Below, piece after piece: positions 10,030 to 18,927 of a DNA stretch of 64,000 bases. A program made the translations under genes and the position numbers. Source of the DNA: Rhodoplanes sp963712435 (GTDB lineage Bacteria > Pseudomonadota > Alphaproteobacteria > Rhizobiales > Xanthobacteraceae); NCBI GenBank assembly GCA_963712435.1, contig CAVQIB010000001.1, forward strand, positions 310,001 to 374,000, in the 5' to 3' direction. Numbering within the stretch: position 1 is the stretch's first letter; the number at the start of each line of letters is the position of its first letter. The notes beneath the pieces are model-generated. The model ran no database searches and had not been told where the DNA came from. It was given only the letters and a program-made list of their open reading frames with translations.

Positions 10030-10810
10030 ATGACGGGCGAAGCTCCCATTGCAGCGCACAAGGCGAGTCCCGGCGGGGGCGTTCGCCGTGCGCTCGCGTT
10101 TGCACGCGATTTCCTGCTGCCGCCGGTCTGTCCGGCCTGCCGCGAACCGGTGACCGGCGCCGGCGGATTGTGCGCGCGCTGCTGGGGGAAGCTGTCGTTC
10201 ATCGCGCGACCCTATTGCGAGCGGCTCGGCACGCCGTTCGCGCATGACATGGGCCAGGGCGCGCTCTCCATGCGCGCGATCGCCGATCCGCCCGCCTTTG
10301 GCCGCGCACGCGCGGCGGTGCGCTATGACGACATCGCCCGCGCCCTGGTGCATGCGCTCAAATATGGCGACCGTCTCGAATTGGCGCCGACCATGGGCCG
10401 CTGGATGGCGCGAGCCGGCGGCGAACTGCTCGCCGACGCCGATGCGATCGTTCCGGTGCCGCTGCACTGGCGCCGCCTGTGGACGCGGCGATTCAATCAG
10501 GCGGCGCTGCTCGCCCAAGCGGTGTCGCAGTCGTGCGGGCTTCCGGTCTGGCATGCCGCGCTGCGGCGCGTGCGCGCGACGGCGCAGCAGGTCGGACTGG
10601 CCCGTCGCCGAGCGCGCGAGCAATGTGCAAGCCGCCTTTCGCGTTCCGGAGCAGGCCAGGGCCATGCTCCGCGGCAAGCGGATCGTATTGGTGGATGACG
10701 TGTTGACCTCCGGAGCGACTGTCGACACGTGTGCGCGCGCGCTCTTTCGCGGCGGCGCCCTCGGCGTGGACGTGGTCGTATTCGCCTGTGTCGTAGACGC
10801 AACGCCGTGA
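10030..10810 (+). CDS. comF: ComF family phosphoribosyltransferase-like protein (one frame break)
   Basis: Member of the ComF/GntX family, linked in other bacteria to DNA uptake or use; the function here is unproven. A zinc-ribbon-like pair CPAC ... CARC lies near residues 36-57. The core has the conserved VPVPLHWRRLWTRRFNQA. The PRPP-type loop VLVDDVLTSGAT sits near the C-terminus. A shift at about 10603 (CTGGCCCG for CTGCCCG) joins AQQVGL to the ERASNVQAAFRV segment. About 259 residues after correction. It precedes grxC on the same strand with an 86-base gap. Confidence 0.88.
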
Positions 10811-10896
10811 TGCAAACGTGTTGAGCTCCGTTGTCGCTGCGGCGCACTCTTCATATATTAAAACCACGTTAACGCTTTCGCTCTTAGGCTGGCCGG

Positions 10897-11154
10897 ATGC
10901 CTGAAGTCGAAGTCTATACGACGCCCATTTGCCCGTACTGTTCCGCGGCAAAGGATTTGCTACGGCGCAAGGGTGTCCCGTTTCTCGAGATCAACGTCGC
11001 CGGCGAACCGCAACGCCGCGCCGAAATGGTCAAGCGAGCGAACGGGCGGACCACGGTGCCGCAAGTCTTCGTCGGCGACACGCATCTCGGCGGTTGCGAC
11101 GACCTTTACGCCCTCGAGGACGCGGGCGAACTCGATCGGCTACTGACGACCTGA
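10897..11154 (+). CDS. grxC: Glutaredoxin 3
   Basis: Small glutathione-dependent disulfide reductase of the cytoplasm. The 85-residue product has the dithiol active site CPYC (Cys12, Cys15) after the first strand. It also has the TVP cis-proline segment (TTVPQVFVGDTHLGG) and the GGCDDL glutathione-contact loop. An AT-rich stretch just upstream (10847-10872) is a likely promoter region. The next gene follows 13 bases later on the same strand. Confidence 0.96.
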   Translation: MPEVEVYTTPICPYCSAAKDLLRRKGVPFLEINVAGEPQRRAEMVKRANGRTTVPQVFVGDTHLGGCDDLYALEDAGELDRLLTT

Positions 11155-11167
11155 CGGGGAGCCTCCC

Positions 11168-12058
11168 ATGACGATCCACACGAGAGACCCTCTGCGTTTC
11201 TGCGTCGCGCTGATCCAGATGCAGTCCGGACGCCGGCCCGCGCAGAACATCGCTTCGGCGGCGAAGCTGATCAGCGAGGCGCGGGAGCGCGGCGCGCATT
11301 ACGTGCTCACGCCCGAAATGACCAACATCATGGAGACGGACCGCGACGCGCTGTTCGCCGCCATCTCTCCGGAGGAGACGGACCCCGGACTCGCGGAGAT
11401 GCGCGAACTCGCCCGCTCGCTCAAACTGTGGGTCCATATCGGATCGCTCGCGGTCAAGACATCGCCCGAGCGCGCGGCGAACCGGTCGTTCCTGATCGAT
11501 CCCGAAGGCGACATCGTCGCCCGCTACGACAAGATCCACATGTTCGACGTCGATCTGCCGAACGGCGAGAGCTATCGCGAGTCGCGCAATTTCCACCCGG
11601 GCGACCTCGCGGTCACCGCCGACCTGCCGTGGGGCCGGCTCGGGCTGTCGATCTGCTACGATCTGCGCTTTCCCGCGCTGTATCGCGCGCTCGCGGAAGC
11701 CGGCAGCTCGTTCCTCGCCATCCCCTCCGCCTTCACCCGCCAGACCGGCGAGGCGCACTGGCACGTGCTGGCGCGCACGCGGGCGATCGAGAACGGCTGC
11801 TTCGTGTTCGCGGCGGCGCAGGGCGGCGTGCACGAAAACGGACGCGAGACGTTCGGGCATTCGCTGATCGTCGACCCATGGGGCGTGGTCGTGGCCGAGG
11901 ACGGCACCGAACCCGGGCTCGTGATGGCCGAGATCGATCCGGCCGCCGTCGCCGCCGCGCGCAGCCGCATCCCCTCGCTGCAGCACGGCCGCCGCTTCGA
12001 AGTCGTCGAGCCGGCGAAGACGCCGGCGCATCTTCACGTTGTCGAAGAGGTGACATGA
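11168..12058 (+). CDS. Carbon-nitrogen hydrolase, Nit1-type (deaminated glutathione amidase-like)
   Basis: Nitrilase-superfamily amidase. The Glu-Lys-Cys triad is visible: Glu50 in VLTPEMT, Lys122 in ARYDKIHMFDV, and Cys163 in SICYDLRFP. The order and the HMFDVDLP / ESYRESRNFHPGD motifs fit the Nit1/NitFhit group, which repairs deaminated glutathione. Its position directly behind glutaredoxin makes a glutathione-related role attractive, but that is inference. Length is 296 residues, complete. Its stop overlaps the next start (ATGA). Confidence 0.9.
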   Translation: MTIHTRDPLRFCVALIQMQSGRRPAQNIASAAKLISEARERGAHYVLTPEMTNIMETDRDALFAAISPEETDPGLAEMRELARSLKLWVHIGSLAVKTSPERAANRSFLIDPEGDIVARYDKIHMFDVDLPNGESYRESRNFHPGDLAVTADLPWGRLGLSICYDLRFPALYRALAEAGSSFLAIPSAFTRQTGEAHWHVLARTRAIENGCFVFAAAQGGVHENGRETFGHSLIVDPWGVVVAEDGTEPGLVMAEIDPAAVAAARSRIPSLQHGRRFEVVEPAKTPAHLHVVEEVT

Positions 12059-12547
12059 TCCGTTACGCGCTTGCCTGTCCCGAGGGACACGCGTTCGAGA
12101 GCTGGTTTCAAAACTCGAGCGCCTTCGACAACCAGGCGAAGCGCAAGCTGATCGCATGCCCCGAATGCGGGTCGACCGCCGTCGAGAAAGCCTTGATGGC
12201 GCCGCGCCTGTCGCAAGCGGTGACGCGGTCGCGGCGACGGGCCGCCCAAGGGCCGGACGACAATGCCGACTCGGTCGCCCGCTTCGCCGGGCTCCAAAGC
12301 GCCGGTCGCGATCATGTCGCCGCAGGAGCGGGAGCTGCGGAGCAAGCTGAAGGAGCTGCGCGAGCAGCTCACAAGCTCCTCCGAGCATGTCGGTCCGCGC
12401 TTTCCGGAGGAAGCGCGGAAAATGCATTACGGCGAAACCGAACACCGATCGATCTACGGCGAGGCCTCGGCCGACGAGGCGCGCGCGCTGATCGACGAAG
12501 GCATCGAGTTTCATCCGCTGCCTGTGCTGCCGGACGAGCACAATTGA
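12055..12547 (+). CDS. DUF1178 family protein (one frame break)
   Basis: Conserved protein of unknown function found in most alphaproteobacteria. It starts MIRYALACPEGHAFESWFQ with a CxxGH-like motif and a CPEC pair (ACPECGSTAVEKALMAP) that suggest a small zinc ribbon. The C-terminal half has the family signature KMHYGETEHRSIYGEAS and ends FHPLPVLPDEHN. The two halves lie in different frames; the shift falls between about 12230 and 12275, in the poorly conserved linker. Translationally coupled to the Nit gene. About 163 residues after correction. Confidence 0.85.
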
Positions 12548-12627
12548 GCGGCTTCGCTCGGCCCTGGCCGAGCGCTCGCGAAATCCTGCGGTCGAGAGCG
12601 GCTTGCCTGCCGCGCGCGCCTAGAGCG

Positions 12628-12744
12628 CGATGATTTCGGGTTGGACCGTTCCACCCTCAGGGTCATGCCCCGCGGAAGCGGGGCATCCAGTAAGCATGGA
12701 GCGCATTTGTGTTTACTGGATCGCCCGCTTTCGCGGGCGATGAC
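12628..12744. repeat. REP-like composite palindrome, copy B
   Basis: Nearly the same 115-base unit as copy A at 8456-8570. It has the upstream TTCGGGTTGGACCG stretch, then hairpin TGCCCCGC-ggaa-GCGGGGCA, ATCCAGTA, a short spacer, and TACTGGAT followed by hairpin TCGCCCGC-tttc-GCGGGCGA. It lies between convergent DUF1178 and a methyltransferase gene. Confidence 0.85.
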
Positions 12745-12783
12745 GGCAGGAGATCGATCGATTCCACGTCAATTCATCCTGCC

Positions 12784-13488
12784 CTAAGCGGATTTGGCGA
12801 GCCAGGCGGGAGGCGTCTCGCCTCGGCGCATGACGCCCAGATAGTAGATGCTGTATTCGCCGGGCTTGCTGTTGTGGATGAAGACGATGGTCATCCCGAC
12901 CTGCTCGATCATGTCGCGGAATGTTTCCGGCGACGACACGTCGTTGGCCTCCTGAAGGAGGATCACTCCGCCGGGTTTGAGATGCCGCCCCACTTCGGCG
13001 AAAAACCCGCGATGGATGTGCCAGTCCTTGTCGTGCGAACGGATTTCCCAGTCGTGCGTCTCCGGATAGAAAGGCGGGTTGCCGACCACGAGGTCCCACT
13101 GCTCCGACGCCGGGAGGCTCTTCAGATTGTCGGAGTGGTATATCGAGACCCGGTCGGACAGCCCGTTGGCGCTGACGGTTCGGCGGCAGGCTTCGACCGC
13201 CTGATCATTGATGTCGGCGAGGCACAGCGTCTTGCACAGCCCGTGCGCGAGCAGGGAAAAGCCGATGAAGGCAGGGCCCGAGCACCATTCGAAGACGCGC
13301 TCCTGCGGGGGCATTCCGCGCGCCTGAAGAAACGGGATGTATTCCTGGCCGAACCAGGAGCCGCCGCCGTCGAGATGTTTCTTGTAGTGCACGCTAACGC
13401 CGCCATAGCGGACCGTCCGCCATGGCCGCAGATAGCGCCGTCTGAATCGTTTCCAGGAGGTCGCAAGGGAAGGATCAAACAAGTCCAT
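12784..13488 (-). CDS. Class I SAM-dependent methyltransferase with NPPF motif
   Basis: Predicted N-methyltransferase of unknown target. Of 234 residues, the SAM-binding motif I is at 67-76 (EWCSGPAFIG) and the catalytic NPPF at 137-140 (VVGNPPF). NPP[FY] motifs occur in enzymes that methylate an amide or exocyclic nitrogen in protein, RNA or DNA. The first 60 residues (WRTVRYGGVSVHYKKHLDGG ... FGQEYIPFL) are not a domain I recognise. It converges with DUF1178 across REP copy B and follows the EamA transporter gene, 91 bases from it, on the same strand. Confidence 0.8.
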   Translation of the reverse strand: MDLFDPSLATSWKRFRRRYLRPWRTVRYGGVSVHYKKHLDGGGSWFGQEYIPFLQARGMPPQERVFEWCSGPAFIGFSLLAHGLCKTLCLADINDQAVEACRRTVSANGLSDRVSIYHSDNLKSLPASEQWDLVVGNPPFYPETHDWEIRSHDKDWHIHRGFFAEVGRHLKPGGVILLQEANDVSSPETFRDMIEQVGMTIVFIHNSKPGEYSIYYLGVMRRGETPPAWLAKSA

Positions 13489-13579
13489 GCGGATCGGTTA
13501 CCGCCCGCTATTGGGCAAGTCAACACGCGGCCACAACCGGCTGCGGCCTTCCCGATCCGCTTCGGATTGCGGGCGTGCA

Positions 13580-14473
13580 TCACTGCGAGCCCAGCAGGAG
13601 CGCGACCCCGGCGACGATGAGCAGCATGCCGATCGCCTCGCGCGCGGTCGCTCGCTGCCCGAACATGAAATGCGACGCCGCTTGCGCGAACAGCACCTCC
13701 ACGAGGCCGAGCGTGCGCACATTCGCCGCGCTCGTGAGCGCAAAGCCGAAAAACCAGAACTGCGAGGCGAGCGCGCCCATGAAGCCCGCAAGCAGCGACG
13801 CGGACCACGCCTGTGCGATCGCGACGAGCACGGAGCGTTGGCGCACGAACAAGTAGAGCGATAGCAGCGCCGCCTGCAGCGTCAGCGCGGCGCAGAGGGT
13901 GAAACTCGCCGCCATGAGGAAATCGGAAGCGGGGAGACTGACGATCGCGCCGCGATAGCAGACCGCGGCGAGCGCGAAGAAACCGCCCGCCGTCAGCCCG
14001 AGCATCACGGGCCGAACGCCGCCGATTTGGCGGGGCCGCGCCGACATCGCCATCACGCCGCCGGTCGCGATCACGATCGCGATCGTCATCCACAAGGTCA
14101 GGCGGTCGCCGAGGAAAACGAGCCCGAACAGGGCGACTTGCACCGGCTCGGTCTTGGTATAGGCGATGGTGACCGCGAAGGAGCGCTCGCGCATCGCGGC
14201 GAGCATCATCGCCGTGGCGACGATCTGCGTCGCCGCACCGGCGAAAACCCAAGCGAAAAACGCGGGATGCGGCCGCGGCGGCGAGGCGCCCGTCGCCAGC
14301 ATCGTCAGGGCGAGGAACAGGAGCGCGAAGGGAAGTCCGAACAGGAAGCGGACATGCGTCGCCCCGACCGTGCCGAGATCGCGGGTGAGCTGCCGCTGCG
14401 TCGCATTGCGCACGGTCTGCGCGGCGGCCGCGATCACGGTGAAAACGGCCCACAGCCACCAAGGGTCGGGCAC
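13580..14473 (-). CDS. EamA/DMT family transporter
   Basis: Integral inner-membrane transporter of the drug/metabolite superfamily. The 297 residues contain about ten hydrophobic segments arranged as two EamA repeats; a conserved AYTKTEPVQVALFG segment ends the first repeat. Substrate unknown; family members export amino acids, sugars or nucleotides. It starts at MPDPWWLWAVF, 133 bases past the stop of pfp on the same strand. Confidence 0.85.
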   Translation of the reverse strand: MPDPWWLWAVFTVIAAAAQTVRNATQRQLTRDLGTVGATHVRFLFGLPFALLFLALTMLATGASPPRPHPAFFAWVFAGAATQIVATAMMLAAMRERSFAVTIAYTKTEPVQVALFGLVFLGDRLTLWMTIAIVIATGGVMAMSARPRQIGGVRPVMLGLTAGGFFALAAVCYRGAIVSLPASDFLMAASFTLCAALTLQAALLSLYLFVRQRSVLVAIAQAWSASLLAGFMGALASQFWFFGFALTSAANVRTLGLVEVLFAQAASHFMFGQRATAREAIGMLLIVAGVALLLGSQ

Positions 14474-14548
14474 TCGGTTCCGGAGGCGTCGACGCCTCTC
14501 CCGCTCCCAGTTATGCCGCCGCGTCTTTGGCTTTCATGCGCACCGACG

Positions 14549-14581
14549 CCCTCCCCGCAAGCGGACGCAAGCGGGGGAGGG
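14549..14581 (-). terminator. CCCTCCCC/GGGGAGGG hairpin after pfp
   Basis: 8-bp stem CCCTCCCC / GGGGAGGG, about 25 bases past the pfp stop. The right arm continues as GGGGAGGGTCGG, the core of an extragenic repeat family also seen at 36456 and near 37480. It may serve both as repeat and as pfp transcript end. Confidence 0.45.
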
Positions 14582-14606
14582 TCGGAGAGAAGAATGCGCA
14601 GGCGTA

Positions 14607-15827
14607 TTACTTCTTCAGGATCTTCTCGACCTTCGGCGCACGCAGCCGGTGCATTCCGGGAAAGCCGGAGCCGAGCAGCGGGGTCGCGTAGTGGAAGAAC
14701 TCCGGCGTGACATTGTTGCCCTCGGGAGCGATGAACTCCTTCGGCATGTGCTTGGTCTTCGCCGCGATCTCCTTGAGCGCCACCAGCCGGTAGTCGACGG
14801 CGTAATTGCCGACGCGGTTGATGGTGACCGATCCGGTCTGGTCATGGCCGATCGCAAACTGCGCCGCCTTCTCGCCGACCTCCCAAGCCTCGGTTGCGTC
14901 CACGTCCGAAACGACGCCTAGGAACGAGCGCTGGGCGTAGCCGAGCGTGTCGGCGCGCACGCGCTTGAGCTTGAGCTTGGTGGTCACGAGGTCCGACAGC
15001 ATATCGCCGAGCGCGCCGGAGCCTGACAGCTGCACATTGCCGTGCGCGTCGGTTTCCGTCCGGCCCGACAGCTTGATCATGAACGGCTTGCCGTCCTTGT
15101 CGTGGATGCCCTCGCTGACGGCGACGATGCAGCGGCCGTATTTATCCATCGCCGTCTTCACGTCGCCCAAGAATTGCTCTTCGGAAAACGTGCTTTCCGG
15201 CATGTAGATGTAATGCGGCCCGTCATCGGGGAACTGGCGGCCAAGGGCCGCGGCGCCGGTGAGGAAGCCGGCATGGCGGCCCATCACGATGCCGATGAAC
15301 ACGCCCGGCAGCGCGCGATTGTCGAGATTGTAGCCGGCAAACGCCTGGGCGACATATTTCGCCGCCGACGGCCAGCCCGGCGTGTGGTCGTTGATGACGA
15401 GGTCGTTGTCGACCGTCTTCGGAATGTGGACGCAGTGCATCTCGTAACCGGCGGCTTTCGACGACTCGTTGACGATGTGCACCGTGTCGGACGAATCATT
15501 GCCGCCGATGTAGAAGAAATAGCGGACGTCATGCGCCTGGCAGACCTTGAAGATCTCCTTGCAATAGGCGGCGTCCGGCTTGTCGCGGGTCGAGAAGAGC
15601 GCGCTCGAGGGGGTGTCGGCGACCTGCTTGAGGTTATGCGTCGTCTCCTGGGTGAGGTCGACGAGTTCCTCGTTGACGATGCCGCGCACCCCGTTGAGCG
15701 CGCCATAGATGCGGGTGACTTCCGGATATTTGCGCGCTTCGAGCACCGCGCCGGCGAGCGACTGGTTGATCACGGCGGTGGGGCCGCCGCCTTGTGCGAT
15801 AAGGACTTTTCCCGTCAATTTGGCCAT
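14607..15827 (-). CDS. pfp: Diphosphate-dependent 6-phosphofructokinase
   Basis: Interconverts fructose 6-phosphate and fructose 1,6-bisphosphate using pyrophosphate instead of ATP, so the step is reversible. Length is 406 residues. The nucleotide/PPi loop reads GGND (108-111) where ATP enzymes have GGDG; that Asp is the classic determinant of PPi use. Substrate motifs PKTVDND (136-142) and MGRHAGFL (182-189) are present. The gene is uninterrupted. ppdK, the other PPi-linked glycolytic enzyme, lies 16 kb away on the same strand. Confidence 0.93.
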   Translation of the reverse strand: MAKLTGKVLIAQGGGPTAVINQSLAGAVLEARKYPEVTRIYGALNGVRGIVNEELVDLTQETTHNLKQVADTPSSALFSTRDKPDAAYCKEIFKVCQAHDVRYFFYIGGNDSSDTVHIVNESSKAAGYEMHCVHIPKTVDNDLVINDHTPGWPSAAKYVAQAFAGYNLDNRALPGVFIGIVMGRHAGFLTGAAALGRQFPDDGPHYIYMPESTFSEEQFLGDVKTAMDKYGRCIVAVSEGIHDKDGKPFMIKLSGRTETDAHGNVQLSGSGALGDMLSDLVTTKLKLKRVRADTLGYAQRSFLGVVSDVDATEAWEVGEKAAQFAIGHDQTGSVTINRVGNYAVDYRLVALKEIAAKTKHMPKEFIAPEGNNVTPEFFHYATPLLGSGFPGMHRLRAPKVEKILKK

Positions 15828-16053
15828 GCGACGCCCCTGTTCTTCCCTTGTGTTTTCCGCGCTTTTTCCGTGTGCGACGGGGTCTAGTGGGTTCCCGTCA
15901 GCCCGTCAAGGCAAGGCGCCCCACACTCGGCTTCGACGAAGCGCTTACGCGCATCGCCTTGCTCTTATGCTCATTCCATCCGTCATTGCGATGACAACCC
16001 AAGTTGCTATTCTAGGAGGAATATAAGAATCTATACAACTGGCGGAGAGACGG

Positions 16054-16572
16054 ATGAGCCTTGTTCAAACGACAACGGAAGCGACTTTCAAAGACCTTCG
16101 GTCGCCTGAACTCGTCAAGGCGCATGATGTATTGGGATTGGAATTATTCAACCAGGGCCGCGCTGCCCAGAATAAATTGATCGAGCAGCAACCCAATTTG
16201 CTCGATTATTTTGGTTCTGATTATGCCGACCGTGGCGAAACTTATAAATACACGGTCGTCGTCGTCCTCACCGGGGTTCTTGCAGCTTTCCTGGACCTGG
16301 AATTCAAGATCAACGGCAGCGGAGCCGGGGTGTTCATCGCAGGACTTGGCGGCCTTTTCGCTGGGCTCCATGTCACCGGAGGTTCGATCTGGCTGACCGA
16401 GGACCTCCGCTCGCTCAATCGCACACACGCCCGCGTCGAAGTAAATGCGACGCTCGCAACCACCCAGATCAACCTTTGGAAGAAGAACGGCGTCTGGCTG
16501 GGGTCCGGGGTCGCCGGCGGACTCGGTATCGGGGCCGGCATCCTCGGCGGCGAAGGTAAGTTCCATACCTGA
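16054..16572 (+). CDS. Unrecognised small membrane protein
   Basis: I do not recognise this 172-residue protein. It has a charged, soluble N-terminal third (TFKDLRSPELVKAHDVLGLE). A membrane segment at about 67-83 (YTVVVVLTGVLAAFLDL) and a glycine-rich one at about 92-111 (AGVFIAGLGGLFAGLHVTGG) follow. Then comes a helical stretch with several Thr and Asn, and last a very glycine-rich hydrophobic tail (GSGVAGGLGIGAGILGGEGK). The 5' half is visibly less GC-rich than neighbouring genes, as is the leader (AGGAGGAATATAAGAAT near 16014). It stands alone between divergent pfp and convergent rpoH. Composition and isolation hint at later acquisition. Confidence 0.65.
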   Translation: MSLVQTTTEATFKDLRSPELVKAHDVLGLELFNQGRAAQNKLIEQQPNLLDYFGSDYADRGETYKYTVVVVLTGVLAAFLDLEFKINGSGAGVFIAGLGGLFAGLHVTGGSIWLTEDLRSLNRTHARVEVNATLATTQINLWKKNGVWLGSGVAGGLGIGAGILGGEGKFHT

Positions 16573-16670
16573 CGTCCGGTCCGTCCGCCTCATTCGGAAT
16601 GACCAAGGTCGACGCTCGCCGTCACGGACGGACAAGCCTCAGGTCCCGCGGCCGTGAACCGGGCAACGAA

Positions 16671-16698
16671 AAAGGGCCAGCGCGAGCGCCGGCCCTTT
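16671..16698 (-). terminator. Rho-independent terminator of rpoH
   Basis: Stem AAAGGGCC-x-GCG / CGC-x-GGCCCTTT with a four-base loop and one mismatch, 47 bases past the rpoH stop. Read on the minus strand, the stem is followed by a T-rich tract. Confidence 0.8.
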
Positions 16699-16744
16699 GT
16701 TCACGACGGTGATCCGGTGCGCCGGCTGCGAAGGCCGGCGGCCC

Positions 16745-17662
16745 TCACAGCATCGACATCGCCGGCGTGGGCATGCGCGCCGACGGCGTCTCCATGTCGG
16801 CCACCCGGGTGCGCACCGCCTTCTGCACCTTCTCGAAGGCGCGCACCTCGATCTGGCGGACGCGCTCGCGCGAGACGCCGAACTCCTCGGCGAGCTCCTC
16901 GAGCGTCACCGGCTCGTCGGCGAGCCGCCGCGCCTCGAAGATGCGCCGCTCGCGATCATTGAGCACGGACAGCGCCTCCGACAGGGCCTTGCGCCGCGTG
17001 GCGAGTTCCTCGCTTTCCGCGAGCACCTTCTCCTGGCTTTCCTGATCGTCGACCAGCCAGTCCTGCCACTCGCCGGAATCGCCTTCCTCGCGGATCGGCG
17101 CATTGAGCGACGCGTCGCCGCCGAGTCGGCGGTTCATGTCGATCACGTCCTGCTCGGTGACGCCGAGACGCTTGGCGATGATCTTCACCTGGTCGGGGCG
17201 CAGATCGCCTTCCTCCAGCGCGGAGATGCGGCTTTTCGCCTTGCGCAGGTTGAAGAACAGCTTCTTCTGGTTGGCCGTGGTGCCCATCTTCACCAGCGAC
17301 CACGAGCGCAGAATATATTCCTGGATCGCCGCCTTGATCCACCACATCGCGTAGGTGGCGAGGCGGAATCCCTTGTCCGGCTCGAACCGCTTGACCGCCT
17401 GCATCAGCCCGACATTGCCCTCGGAGATCACCTCCGATATCGGCAGCCCGTAGCCGCGATAGCCCATCGCGATCTTGGCGACGAGGCGCAGATGGCTCGT
17501 GACGAGCTTGTGGGCGGCGTTGCGGTCGCCGTGCTCGCGCCAGCGTTTCGCGAGCATGAATTCTTCTTGCGGTTGCAGCATCGGAAAACGCCGAATCTCT
17601 TCCAGATAGCGGGTGAGACCCGATTCGGCGGTGATGAGCGGCAAGGTTGCGGTTTGGGCCAT
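16745..17662 (-). CDS. rpoH: RNA polymerase heat-shock sigma factor RpoH
   Basis: Sigma-32 directs RNA polymerase to heat-shock promoters. The 305 residues show the short N-terminal region typical of RpoH (LTRYLEEIRRFPMLQPQEE). Region 2 runs from HLRLVAKIAMGYRGYGLP through RLATYAMWWIKAAIQEYI. The RpoH box QKKLFFNLRKAKSRI is present, and region 4 ends with the helix-turn-helix EEFGVSRERVRQIEVRAF. A terminator follows. It lies downstream of rluD on the same strand, with a 242-base gap that probably holds its own promoters. Confidence 0.97.
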   Translation of the reverse strand: MAQTATLPLITAESGLTRYLEEIRRFPMLQPQEEFMLAKRWREHGDRNAAHKLVTSHLRLVAKIAMGYRGYGLPISEVISEGNVGLMQAVKRFEPDKGFRLATYAMWWIKAAIQEYILRSWSLVKMGTTANQKKLFFNLRKAKSRISALEEGDLRPDQVKIIAKRLGVTEQDVIDMNRRLGGDASLNAPIREEGDSGEWQDWLVDDQESQEKVLAESEELATRRKALSEALSVLNDRERRIFEARRLADEPVTLEELAEEFGVSRERVRQIEVRAFEKVQKAVRTRVADMETPSARMPTPAMSML

Positions 17663-17904
17663 AGCGGCCTCCTATCCCCCGTGGTGCGGCGGGCGATGGC
17701 TGCGTCCGCTCTGCGAGCCTGGACGCCGCCATCATCACGCGACCGCAAACTGTCGCGCAATGCAGCATACACGGTTCATCTAGCTAAGACACGAGTCAGC
17801 CGTCACTTCGTCGTCACAGCAAGTGACAAATCCGTAAGGCTGAGTGACCAATCGACGCCCCCAAGGAAGCGGCAGCGACGTTCGTCCGGTTACCCCGGAT
17901 TGAT

Positions 17905-18927
17905 CTAACGTCGCGCATGGTCGATGGTTCCCCCACCCAGCGTCTGATGTAGTGACGCGAGGTCGGGAGGCAACCCCGAGCGGAACGCCAAATGGGCTCC
18001 GGTTCTCGGGTGGTCTAGGCCCAACAGGTAGGCATGCAGGGCCTGTCTGCCAAGGGCGGCCAACGCCGCTTGCGCATTCGTGGGCAGCAGAGCGGCCTTG
18101 GTCCGAAACCCTGTCCCATAGACGGAATCCCCCATGATCGGGTGGCCGATGGCGGCGAGATGCACCCGGATCTGGTGCGTGCGCCCGGTCTCCAGCGTGC
18201 AGGCGAGGAGGCTTGCTACCACGCCTCCGGCTAGCCCGGAGTAGTGCTGCAACACCTCCCAATGCGTGACGGCCGCCCGGCCGGCCGGCGTCACGGACAT
18301 CTTGTCGCGGGCGTGCGGGTGGCGGCCGATCGGCTTGTCGATCGCCCCGCGCGGGCGATCGGGCGCGCCCCAGACAAAGGCGAGATAGCCGCGTTCGAGC
18401 GGGCCGGCGCGGCCGTGATCGGCGAACTGGGCCGCGAGCGCGCGATGCGCCCGGTCGTTCTTGGCGACCACCATCAGCCCGGTCGTGTCCTTGTCGAGCC
18501 GATGGACGATGCCCGGCCGCTTCACGCCCCCGATCCCGGAAAGGCTGTCGCCGCAATGGGCGATCAGCGCATTGACAAGCGTCCCCGACGGATGCCCGGC
18601 CGCGGGGTGGACGACAAGGCCCTTCGGCTTGTCGATGACGATGATGTCGTCGTCCTCGTAGACGATGGGCAGCGGGATGGTCTCCCCCTGCGGAGCGGCC
18701 GGCGCGGCCGGCGGCACAACCAAGGCGACGCGGTCCCGAGCATTGACGCGGTGGCTCGGATCGCGGATCGTGCGTCCCTCGATCGTGACCTCGCCCGCGA
18801 GAATCAGGGCTTTCAGCCGCGAGCGCGACAGTTCGGACAGGTGGAGGGCGAGCACGCGGTCGAGGCGCTCGCCCTTCTCCGCATCGGCGACGACAACCGT
18901 TTCGACCTGGCTGCTCTCTCCGCTCAT
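17905..18927 (-). CDS. rluD: RluA-family 23S rRNA pseudouridine synthase (RluD-like)
   Basis: Converts uridines of 23S rRNA helix 69 to pseudouridine if it is a true RluD. An S4 RNA-binding domain covers about residues 18-65 (ERLDRVLALHLSELSRSRLK). The catalytic motif HRLDKDTTGL has Asp145. The C-terminal part has TGRTHQIRVHLAAIGHPIMG. The start MSGESSQVET at 18927 was chosen over upstream codons because the S4 domain then sits at the usual distance, and because it is the mirror image of the start of the divergent gene: the two ATGs share two bases. 340 residues. Confidence 0.9.
   Translation of the reverse strand: MSGESSQVETVVVADAEKGERLDRVLALHLSELSRSRLKALILAGEVTIEGRTIRDPSHRVNARDRVALVVPPAAPAAPQGETIPLPIVYEDDDIIVIDKPKGLVVHPAAGHPSGTLVNALIAHCGDSLSGIGGVKRPGIVHRLDKDTTGLMVVAKNDRAHRALAAQFADHGRAGPLERGYLAFVWGAPDRPRGAIDKPIGRHPHARDKMSVTPAGRAAVTHWEVLQHYSGLAGGVVASLLACTLETGRTHQIRVHLAAIGHPIMGDSVYGTGFRTKAALLPTNAQAALAALGRQALHAYLLGLDHPRTGAHLAFRSGLPPDLASLHQTLGGGTIDHARR

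Noticed and set aside
9970..10035. Overlap of the methyltransferase and comF genes
   Set aside because: The longer methyltransferase frame extends into comF, but family start positions (9976 and 10030) leave a normal 53-base divergent gap.
16000..16053. Riboswitch or sRNA before the orphan membrane protein
   Set aside because: The leader is AT-richer, but I see no conserved stem structure or known aptamer motif.
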